Origin: Phytophthora sp. 'mugwort'
Lineage: Eukaryota > Oomycota > Peronosporomycetes > Peronosporales > Peronosporaceae
Assembly (NCBI GenBank): GCA_033558025.1
Contig: JAUCEF010000001.1
Coordinates: 2,480,001-2,544,000 of the forward strand
Reading direction: 5' to 3'
DNA: 64,000 nucleotides
In this document: piece by piece, positions 1 to 8,227 of the stretch
Layout: the number at the start of each line of letters is the position of its first letter
Position numbering within the stretch: the first letter of the stretch is position 1
Notes under the pieces: model-generated
Told to the model about the DNA's origin: nothing
What the model saw: only the letters and a program-made list of their open reading frames with translations
Databases searched by the model: none
Translations under genes and position numbers: made by a program

Positions 1-297
1 TCAGGCTCGAAAATGGCTAGTCCCTTGAACAGACGCAAAATTTCCGCCTCAACTTATTAGTTTGTGTCCCATACGGCGCTTTTCATTGGCTATCTGCCCG
101 TTGTGTAGGGTAGATTATACTTGTGACCAATTATCATGAAAGCGTCGTAGTTTTCGGTAGCATTAACAAATGTCAAAGTAAATGTAAACCTGCGTTCGAA
201 AATGTCGTACATGTAAAGGAGGTGTTATTGATGTGTGAGCCAGCTCGTACATTTCTATATTGTAATGTCTGAGCACCGCACGTACTACAGTGCACGT

Positions 298-1412
298 TCA
301 AGACGCGAATGCCTTTCCCTCTGCAATCGCCTTCAGTAAATAGTCTGCTGCTGGTACTCCAATCACGATTTGGTATTCCTACAGAAAGCACCACCTCACG
401 CTAAAGGTAATCTGGCGCAAAAATATCACGGATATAATGAACGCAGTACCTCCAAGATGCGCATGATCCGATCTGCTGCCTCGTAGCGAGCCTTGATAAC
501 CAATGCCAAGTGCCGTCGAGACTGCCGCGAGCCAGGTCCTTTAGGGCCTCTAAATTCCAGAAACTCTACAGCACACCCTAGTCGGTCACAAATGTGTAAG
601 GGAAGCAGTAGCAAGGAGTCCTAACCGATTTCTCTCCGTGTCTCCTTCGCGATCTCGTCCTGAAGGACGTGCAGCAGGTGCTCAATCTTTCTGCGATGGC
701 GATCGATACGACCAGTTTCGATGGCTGCTGTAGTATCTTCGATGTTGTGTTGGCTCGAAGTGACTTTGTTAGTCCTATTGCACGGTATTTAAATTAAATA
801 CGTCATTTCGACGGAGAAAGTTTACCTAGATTGCAATTCACGGGCACTAGTACCTCCTGCTACGAGTGTCCTTCCGCCGGTCAAAAGTGTAGACTTGTTT
901 ATCGACCACAGCGCAATGACGCTTTCGCGCCAGTGCAGTCTGTAGTAATAGCGAGTACAGACTGAGGGAGTGCGATCAACCATCCAAACCAACTTCAACA
1001 AACGAACCGCAGCCAGTGTAGCCTCCCTGTCTGCGTCTATCTCGCCCTCACGGACGAAGAACTCGCGGTCTTCGGTTGCGACTCCAGGAGAGTAGTAACG
1101 CGGACCGCTCTGGTCTAAAAACTGAACCGTGTTATCTGCCGGCGGGTCCATCGCTCGCATACTCTTCATGAAGTTGGTCATTTCGCCCTTAATACTGCGT
1201 AGCAACGTGTGGAGCACTTCCAGCAAAGAAGTTGCAGCGCTGTCTCGAGGTGGTGCCTGGCTTTCTTGTGGGAACACTAGCGACGCAGAGCTCCTGCTCG
1301 AAGGTAGTTGTGGTAATTTCACCGTTGAAGTGGTCTGGATGGTGCTGAGGCTAGAAGGAAGTCGCCCCGCTGCCCCCCAGAAGATGCCGATGGAACTCTC
1401 CGATGCTGCCAT
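298..1412 (-). CDS. Unknown protein, four-exon gene (307 aa)
   Basis: No family recognised. My model is join of complement 1412-826, 753-626, 577-450 and 378-298, which gives 924 nt and 307 residues. The ATG at 1412 starts MAASESSIGIFWG; the frame stays open upstream only to a TTG. Intron 1 (825-754) has donor GTAAAC and a CTAAC branch point. Intron 2 (625-578) is only 48 bp; without it the frame meets a TAG at 623-621, and removing it joins two same-frame coding stretches. Intron 3 (449-379) ends in CTGTAG. Every junction keeps phase, which supports the model. The protein has a Ser/Pro-rich N-terminus, a helical middle (about 70-120) and a charged C-terminal helical part ending EGKAFAS. It lies 47 bp downstream of the methyltransferase gene on the same strand. 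The unusually short intron 2 is the weakest point. Confidence 0.6.
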
Positions 1413-1459
1413 AGCGATAGGTTGAAGTTGTATCTGGCTGTCCACCAACCGTTCGTCCT

Positions 1460-2104
1460 CTATTTATATAGCTTTCTGATCCTAAAAAGACTCATCCTAC
1501 CTTGTTTGTCAATACACTTGCACTGCAGCATCTCGGCGCTGAACGCCAGGAAATCCGCCATGGCCTCGTCCACTCCTCTGGCTTCGTGGGCCAAGTACGT
1601 GACCGTCTCCTGGTCGCTAAACCTATAGATACTGCGGGCCAGGTTCCTCCAGCTGTCCTGTCCGTAGATGGGGTTGATGCAGTCCGACACGAGGATGTAG
1701 CGATAGCTGCTGTGTGGTGGCGTCCAGTCGGAGCCCCAGACGAACTCGGCCACGTGCAGGTGCTTGCGCTCACTCTCGGACGTCGCGTTGGTCTCGATGT
1801 TGCGCTGCAGCAGCTCCAGAGCTTCGTGCTGGTCTGTGAGCAGCACGTCGGCGCCCAACGCGGCCGCAACGATCCCCGCGAGGCCACAGCCGCTACCTAG
1901 CTCCAGCACCGATTGGCCTGAGGCGACTTCGAATGTGGCAGGCGACTCAGAAGCGAAACGCACGAGACACTCGGCTAGGAAGCGGCTGGCCTCCCACACG
2001 CGCGAGGCTGTCCACGCGTCGTCAAAGATCGGGGCCAGCTCTGCGCTGCACATTGTCTCCGACAGCGAGTACTCGCGCCCACCGATGGTCACTTGCTGAG
2101 CCAT
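1460..2104 (-). CDS. METTL21/methyltransferase-16 family protein methyltransferase
   Basis: A 214-residue, single-exon protein. It shows the class I SAM-binding motif I LELGSGCGLAGI (about residues 67-78), followed by the acidic end of strand 2 (LLTDQHEALELLQRN) and a post-motif SDCINPIYG. This layout and length are typical of the methyltransferase-16 group (METTL21, VCP-KMT, FAM86), which mostly methylate lysines of chaperones and translation factors in the cytosol. The N-terminal segment IFDDAWTASRVWEASRFLAE fits the family's usual W..s..L..yl region. The ATG at 2104 is the first in frame. It is transcribed divergently from the FYVE gene and ends 47 bp before the next minus-strand gene. The substrate cannot be told from sequence. 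Confidence 0.85.
   Translation of the reverse strand: MAQQVTIGGREYSLSETMCSAELAPIFDDAWTASRVWEASRFLAECLVRFASESPATFEVASGQSVLELGSGCGLAGIVAAALGADVLLTDQHEALELLQRNIETNATSESERKHLHVAEFVWGSDWTPPHSSYRYILVSDCINPIYGQDSWRNLARSIYRFSDQETVTYLAHEARGVDEAMADFLAFSAEMLQCKCIDKQGRMSLFRIRKLYK
1461..1470 (-). promoter_or_regulatory. TATA-like box overlapping the upstream gene's stop codon
   Basis: On the minus strand the sequence reads TATATAAATAG. Its last three bases are the TAG stop of the methyltransferase gene. It lies about 50 bp upstream of the ATG at 1412, a workable distance for a TATA box of the following gene. Function is inferred from sequence and position only. Confidence 0.35.
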
Positions 2105-2129
2105 AATTGCTGCCTGGCAAAAAAAATGG

Positions 2130-2155
2130 ACCGGTATAGCGATTTATATACCGGT
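2130..2155. repeat. Perfect 9-bp inverted repeat upstream of the methyltransferase gene
   Basis: ACCGGTATA at 2130-2138 is mirrored by TATACCGGT at 2147-2155, with an 8 bp spacer. The site lies 26-51 bp upstream of the ATG at 2104 and includes a TATATA run, so it could be core promoter sequence or a dyad for a dimeric regulator. No further evidence. Confidence 0.5.
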
Positions 2156-3143
2156 TAACACTACTCCACTTCGTCGAATTGTGTGGTGCCGTGCAACTGT
2201 TGCGTTAAAGGCGATGCTGTACTGTATGTCAGTGAGTACGGTACATGCACACTGTACATGTAGTCAGTCGCACCCGTTCGACCAAACTGCAGGCACCGAG
2301 AGTGAAATGTATTGGTCTGAAGGCAGGGGGCGGAATTGCCTGCAGCGCAGCCGGAAGAAGCGATGGCTGCGACTATAATGGTCTTGTCTTGCAATTACTG
2401 TGATGTTCGAGGGACACAGTGACGACTGTTGGCTGTGTGACCTGCTGTCTCTTGACCTAAAGCTCACAGTTCGCGGTGCAGAGAGAGCGGGGCCTGTTGC
2501 AACAGCCGCCGCTGTCCAGAATCGCTGCTGGTCAACCTTGACAGGCTTGTGCCTTCTGTTAGTAACCCCAACTGTAGAAGCCGCGGCTGGACCCATGAAG
2601 AGCTCGCTGTAAAATGCAGCACACGTCAGCATTGACACCCCCTCTTCTCCACCCACCCGTTGCTGAATATGTCGGTCGAATCTGGACTCGACGCTCCCAC
2701 TCCGCGCGACTGTCGTCAGCAAGTATGTACCAGTATCGCCCCCCGCCCCCCCTAATAGATACATAGTCCACAAAAGCGCTGGCACCTGTTTCGCCGGCAC
2801 ATGCGCGGGTGAACAAGCTGAGCTGGGAGGGTGCTCGATTTGTAGAGGGAGGCGTCAATGTCGTTCTGGATAGTCGTCGCCTCGCTCAAAAACCCGAAGC
2901 AATTTCTCGCGCGAAATGGCTCCAAAGCCCTTGCATCCCTAACTCACCGCGATCGAGCAACAGCCCGTAATACACTTAAATGCTGTATGAAAGTGAATCC
3001 CTGGCTCTATCGCGCAGTGATCTGATGCCCTACCCTCGCCAGGTGGGGCTAAACTCCAGTCCGGAAGGCCCTTGCTCGCTCTCTACTACTACTTCAGAGT
3101 TCATAGCCCTCGTCTGGCAGTCCCCAGTACCCAGCGCAGCGGT
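2156..3143. other. Intergenic region between divergent genes
   Basis: About 1 kb between the methyltransferase (-) and the START/FYVE/WW gene (+). It holds short overlapping open frames on both strands without recognisable domains and mostly without ATG starts. It presumably contains both promoters. I see nothing else I can support. Confidence 0.4.
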
Positions 3144-6100
3144 ATGCCGCGCCCCGAGTACGCGCCCTTCATCTCATCGCCGCGCGGTGCGTCCGTGTCC
3201 ACACATGGGGGCTCCTTTGTAGGCTCAGCCCCGTCCGCTGTCTCGGCGCTCGGCGCCGCCGCCTCTGAGACCTTCAGCGCCGCGCTCAGCGTCGCCAAGC
3301 TCAACCTACACCGGCGCCGTCGCCAGACGCTCACGGACTCGAACGCCCGCAACGTCACCAGTAACAGTCGCAGCAACGGCAACGGAGGTCGACGCACTCC
3401 TTACCTGGACCGGGATGATGACGAGGAAGACGACCCGTTCGACCCTCCGCAGGCCCCACAGCAAGAGCGGCAATGGTATCGCAACCAGCCCCGACCCAGG
3501 AAGCCCGTGCGCTCCCCGTCGTCTTCGAGGTCACCGGCGCCGTCTCCATCACGGGGCTCGGCTTCCTCATCGCGCTCGGGTGGCTTCGCATCCATGCCCT
3601 CGTCCTCGTCGCTGTCGGCGCGGTCTCCATCCGCGCGCTCGTCGTCCGCCACTTCCCCATCGAGCCTACGCGACGGGAGCATATCGTCTATGGTGAGCGA
3701 CATGGCGCAGAACCTCCCTGAGCTCTCGCCGGAACGACTCGAAGCGCTCGTGAATTTCATCGACAGGTCCGTTGATGACGCCTATAATCTCAGTCTGGGC
3801 TTTGGACGCGTGCGTTGGACGCCCAGCAGAGCCAGAGAGGGCGTGACGATTCACCGAGCAAAGAGTGGACCCGATGACACGCCGCTGGATGCCGCTGTGA
3901 GGGGAAGCTGCAACATCAGTGCGACGTTCAGGGAGATCAGCGACCTCCTCATCACAGAGACCAGCGTCGACTTTGCAGAACACGAAAGCGCAGTGAACCC
4001 CAGTGAGTTTCTCGACGGGCAGGTGCTGTACACGCTGGTGCCCCGCACACCCGAAGAACGCTTTGTGTGCATTAAGTGGCACTGCGTGCGGTCATTGGCG
4101 CCCTCTGTGGCCAAGCATCGTGACTACGTCTACGTAGAACTCGTGGATTCGTTCGAAGACGGCGATGGCCGCCGCATCGGCTACCGACTGAGTAAGAGTG
4201 TGGACCTGGATGTCCTCCCGTCCTGCGGTACCAAACACCGTTCTGTACGCGCAAAGACACTGACACTGCAGACGTGGAGTGAGCGAGCGCCAGGAAGCTT
4301 GGAATTTGTGACCATGATGATTAACGATTTAGGAGATCGTCTACCGTCGTGGCTTGTGCACAAGATGATAGACACGGCAGCAATGCGCTCTGCTTGTATA
4401 CGAGATCACATCAACCAACGGCGTCTAGACTTGCTAGTGTACGCAGGGCCGAGGGATATGGTGCCACTCAGTCGCCGTGTTTGCTGTGTTGTGTGCACTC
4501 GTAGCTTCTCTTTGGTGCGCAAGAAATACAATTGCGCGGCATGTGGAGACGTCATCTGCAGTCAATGCAGTGTGCACCAGCTGGTGACAGCGCATCAGCG
4601 GCTGAGCGATCTTTCATCTCCTGGAGGCAAGCGCAAGACACGAATCTGCGTCAAGTGCAGTAGCAAAATGCAGAGCCGAGAACTGCCGCGTCGCGCTTCG
4701 TCGGCACGACAGAGCGACATTTCACGAGTTAGCTCGGAAGGAAGCATTCGCAGCTCTCTCGCGTCTAACAACTCGTTCTTGGCGCGCTCGCACGTGTCTG
4801 CGGGAAAGACTTCGGACGAGACTCGACGCAGCTTTCTCTCCGACTCGACTACTGGTACAAGCTCGCAGGACTCGGTGGAAGATGGTAATAGAGGGAGTGG
4901 CAACGGATCTTCAGGCATTCGCAAGCAAGTACCCAACATGTTCCTGTTCCGACCGACGTCCTCTTCCATGGGCAAAAATGACCGCTTGTCCAAATCTTCT
5001 ACGTCACCGTCCTCGCCTGGAGATGAAGAAGAGAGATTAAATGTGGACGAGCTTCAGCCGCAGCTGCTAAGTGACAGTCTTGTTGCAACAGCCCCTGTGA
5101 AGCTAGATCTAGGCATTGGCAAGTACAAGGAAACGTTTACGCAGCAGCCGACCAGGGCAGAGAGGGATTACGAAGCCGAAGCAGCCGAGCTAGCGGAGTA
5201 TAGCGACTCGGAGGAGGAATATTCCGAGGACGATGCTGGCAATTTTCTTAACACGGAAGGTCACAGACACGATGCTGTGCGACAATCGTTATCACAGGCG
5301 ACAGTGATGACACTGGACATGGATGTACCGACAGTGCACAAGGTTGAAGTGGCAAGCTTTCTGACGGAGGAAGAGAATGCTAGCTTGGACACGGTGTCTA
5401 ATGATTCGGATTCAGCAAGTTTTCTAACTGTGGACGAGAACTCGAAGATCGTGGAGAGCAGGTCGTTTGGTGGGAGGTCAGAAAATGCCCCAATCCCAGT
5501 GCAGGTGGAGGAGCTGATTGTAGAAGAGATAATGCCCGAGAATGTGCGTACTGTCCCGCGTCGTAGCATGGAGTTGGAGGAGGTGGAAGTAGAAGAGCTC
5601 ATCATAGAAGAGATCCAGCCTGTAACTATTGGCATCGTCCCGCGACGCAGTATGGAGTCGGAAGAGTTCGTGGTAGAGGAGATCCAGCCTGAGAATGTTT
5701 CGCGGCTGAGCATGGAAACAGAAGAAGTCCAAGTGCCAATGGTGGTTCGAAAAGTAGCAAAAAAGTTTGTGCTTGGCTCGGGTGGACGACGCAGTCGCGA
5801 TTCACGACGCGCGCCAGCCCCGCGACCTACCAGTGCTCCTCCTCCGCCACCAAAGGTGGCAGACATGTTGACAAACAGTATGGCAAATGCCAGTGCCACG
5901 AAGAAAGCACGTGCTGCACCACCTCCTACTCCAGCGACTGCCCATGACTCCATCCAAGCGCCTCCTCAAGTGGCTGCACCGGAGCCTGAAGAGGAGACAC
6001 TCAAGCTAGAAGACTTGCAAGTACATTTGGACCGTATGAACCGGATCTCAGCGAGTCTGCGTGACCTTCGCAAGGAAATGAAGTCGACAACCGAGACCCC

Positions 6101-6500
6101 GGCAAGCACGCAGACTGCAATGGCAGCGCTCACAACCTTTGAGACTAAGGCGAACGCCGAGCGGGCCGCCAAGATTGCGGCCAACTTCATCAGCTTGCTG
6201 GATCGGAATGCAGCCCCAGCGGCGCGACGGGCTCAACAACATTTGAAGCAGCTCGGCGGACCCCGCACGAGTCTTTTCAACTTGACATTGGCCATGGGCG
6301 ATGGCAGCTTTGTCGACTATCTGGTCGACTCGACGTTCGAGGAAGTCGGTGAGAGCCCTGATGGCACAGGTATCGGGTGGCAGGCGGTGATCTCTCAGAC
6401 GACAGGCAAACAGTACTTCTTCAACCAGAACTGCGCCCTTGCGTCTTGGACTTTGCCCGGGCCTGACGTTTTCCAGGGAATGCTTTACATGGTGCTCTAG
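3144..6500 (+). CDS. START-like / FYVE zinc finger / WW domain protein
   Basis: An intronless gene of 1118 residues from the ATG at 3144; the frame extends upstream to 3072 but only from a TTG. Order of parts: Ser/Pro-rich N-terminus (1-190), START-like lipid-binding region (about 205-435), FYVE-type finger (about 444-510) with four CxxC pairs (CVVC, CAAC, CSQC, CVKC), a long Ser-rich linker, an acidic repeat region (about 785-865) with three or more copies of a VEEI.P..V..RRSM unit, a Pro-rich stretch, a short coiled coil (about 950-985), and a C-terminal WW domain (about 1075-1108; W, YFFN, SW, P). START-FYVE proteins are a large family in oomycetes, expected to bind phosphoinositide on endosomes. 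The finger lacks the classical R-H-H-C-R motif (KKYNCAACG instead), so PI3P binding is uncertain. It converges on the ankyrin-PDZ gene 172 bp away. Confidence 0.85.
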   Translation: MPRPEYAPFISSPRGASVSTHGGSFVGSAPSAVSALGAAASETFSAALSVAKLNLHRRRRQTLTDSNARNVTSNSRSNGNGGRRTPYLDRDDDEEDDPFDPPQAPQQERQWYRNQPRPRKPVRSPSSSRSPAPSPSRGSASSSRSGGFASMPSSSSLSARSPSARSSSATSPSSLRDGSISSMVSDMAQNLPELSPERLEALVNFIDRSVDDAYNLSLGFGRVRWTPSRAREGVTIHRAKSGPDDTPLDAAVRGSCNISATFREISDLLITETSVDFAEHESAVNPSEFLDGQVLYTLVPRTPEERFVCIKWHCVRSLAPSVAKHRDYVYVELVDSFEDGDGRRIGYRLSKSVDLDVLPSCGTKHRSVRAKTLTLQTWSERAPGSLEFVTMMINDLGDRLPSWLVHKMIDTAAMRSACIRDHINQRRLDLLVYAGPRDMVPLSRRVCCVVCTRSFSLVRKKYNCAACGDVICSQCSVHQLVTAHQRLSDLSSPGGKRKTRICVKCSSKMQSRELPRRASSARQSDISRVSSEGSIRSSLASNNSFLARSHVSAGKTSDETRRSFLSDSTTGTSSQDSVEDGNRGSGNGSSGIRKQVPNMFLFRPTSSSMGKNDRLSKSSTSPSSPGDEEERLNVDELQPQLLSDSLVATAPVKLDLGIGKYKETFTQQPTRAERDYEAEAAELAEYSDSEEEYSEDDAGNFLNTEGHRHDAVRQSLSQATVMTLDMDVPTVHKVEVASFLTEEENASLDTVSNDSDSASFLTVDENSKIVESRSFGGRSENAPIPVQVEELIVEEIMPENVRTVPRRSMELEEVEVEELIIEEIQPVTIGIVPRRSMESEEFVVEEIQPENVSRLSMETEEVQVPMVVRKVAKKFVLGSGGRRSRDSRRAPAPRPTSAPPPPPKVADMLTNSMANASATKKARAAPPPTPATAHDSIQAPPQVAAPEPEEETLKLEDLQVHLDRMNRISASLRDLRKEMKSTTETPASTQTAMAALTTFETKANAERAAKIAANFISLLDRNAAPAARRAQQHLKQLGGPRTSLFNLTLAMGDGSFVDYLVDSTFEEVGESPDGTGIGWQAVISQTTGKQYFFNQNCALASWTLPGPDVFQGMLYMVL

Positions 6501-6672
6501 ACCTCTCTGGAGGTACGCACTCGCCAACGTATTATTTAGCTAGCAAAGGAGAGAACTTGAGTCCATCCGTGTACAGCTCTGCGTCTAAGGAAACCAGAGC
6601 ACAACAAAATAAACCATGTGAAGTCCATTAACTCATCAATTTGGGGTGGACAGAGCTTCGACAGTGCCACCT
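6501..6672. terminator. Shared 3' region of convergent genes
   Basis: 172 bp between the FYVE gene stop (+) and the ankyrin-PDZ stop (-). An AATAAA-like hexamer in an A-rich context near 6607 is a candidate polyadenylation signal for the plus-strand gene. Motif only. Confidence 0.35.
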
Positions 6673-8075
6673 TCACCGATACGGACAGTCTTCCGAGCTA
6701 TGGGCTGTGGCGGGCATACTGCAGTGCACGCACTCACTGGCCTTGAGGGTGTTTGCATCTGTAGAAGAGGTGATGCTGGTTCGAGGGGTGGGGGGTCTTT
6801 TATCCATGACAGAGGCTGCCAGGTTTGCAAACCGTGACGAAAAGCTTGCAAGACCGGAGCTCGGTGTTGGCGGTTTGGCGGCGATCGGAACAGGTGGTGG
6901 TAACGAGGTACTGGACGTGACGGACGAGCGCTGGTTGGAGACCTCGGATGCTGTGTCCGTCATGCTGCGGTTGCGTGGCGAGCCTGGGCGGAAAACGGCA
7001 AAGCGAATGAGTTTATCTTTGCGCGCAAGTTTGCCCAGCAGCTGGGTGACTTGCTGAAGCGACATCAGCGACGCGTTGGTCTCGTTGATGCTCATGATGT
7101 ACATTCCCGGATACACGTCGCCATGGAGCTCAATGGGCCCTTTCTCGCCAGTCGGGAGGTTGGTGAATCCATGGACGACGGCGCATTCCTGGATCCCGCT
7201 ATCCAGCAGCACGCCCAGCGGACCAGGAGGCACGCGGACTTCCACAATCTCTTCAATCTCATTGTCGCTCTCACTATCACTGTCATTATCGAAGAAAGCC
7301 GCCCCTTGAAGCGCTCCCTGTAGCATGGCATCGTAGTTTCCTGGCATCGTCACCGGGATCTCTGCGTACTGATAATCAAACTTGCGTAGCTCCTCGTAGT
7401 ACGGGTTCGAGCCGACGATCTTGTAGTCAGTACCAGCCCAGAGGTTGACCAACTTGGCCTCCCCTTTATCCTCATAATAAAGACCACGTAAACTGCTCGT
7501 GCGAATACTGGTGCTTGGCTCAAAGAAGACGACAGTGGCTTTGCGACCCAGGTGGGAAATCACTTTACCGTTAAGACTCTCGGGCTCTGTAGGCATCAAC
7601 AACCAATCTTAGTACTACAATACTAGTAGTAGTACATGTAATACCCTACAGGCAGCAGCATCGCACCTTTCATGGGAGCCACACAGCCCTGAGATCGAAG
7701 CAGCTCGATGATCTGCAGGTGGCCTCTCCAAATGGCCAAGTCTAGTGCTGAGTAACCGTCCTGGTGAATGGCAACGATAGAGGTTAGTATGCTGCAATAA
7801 CGATAATACTGTGTAGTAATACTAGTAGCAGTAGTAATAGTCTTTACGTCGGTGAGGGCGAGCACGTCAGCCCCATACTGCAGTAGCATCATGGCGATCT
7901 GTGTATTCCCCACGAGGCTGGCGCAGTGCAGCATGGTGAAGCCGCCGCTCTCCGTGAGCGCCGCCACGTCCGCCTTGCCGATCTTGAGCGTCAGGTAGCG
8001 ACGCGCCTTCTCCACGCTGCCCTCCAGGATGGCCTCGCGCAGGTACTGGTTGCTCTTGCCCTGCAGTAGGTTCAT
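6673..8075 (-). CDS. Ankyrin-repeat protein with C-terminal PDZ domain
   Basis: My three-exon model joins complement 8075-7848, 7760-7667 and 7586-6673 (1236 nt, 411 residues). Intron 1 (87 bp, GTAAAG..CCAG) is full of TACTAC-type trinucleotides; intron 2 is 80 bp (GTGCGA..ACAG). Both keep phase and join frames that otherwise end in stops. The N-terminal 100 residues are ankyrin repeats (GGFTMLHCASLVGNTQIA, then DGYSALDLAIWRGHLQII). A second module runs from about residue 110. A PDZ domain lies at about 220-305 (PPGPLGVLLDSG, GDVYPGMYIMSINE). The C-terminus is Ser/Pro-rich and ends in a short Cys/His cluster (ECVHCSM..H..EDCPYR). It is probably a cytoplasmic scaffold protein; partners are unknown. 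It lies 152 bp downstream of the ABCC gene. Confidence 0.8.
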
Positions 8076-8227
8076 CGTCGCGCACGAGTCTTCTCTTCTG
8101 ATACTTTTTACCCATATTCCGGATATTCTATGTATACTTGGTGTGCGGGATCAAACAGCTTCATGCAAAAAAAGGAAACGATTTTGGTATTACCTTTCCT
8201 TTCGTTTACTATTGAGCATCGTTAAGC

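Noticed and set aside
2264..2858. Minus-strand open frames of 77-178 codons between the methyltransferase and FYVE genes
   Set aside because: Overlapping frames in different phases, no domain, low-complexity composition and poor starts; most likely chance.
3072..3143. Upstream extension of the START/FYVE/WW frame
   Set aside because: Begins with TTG; the first ATG (3144) gives a better N-terminus.
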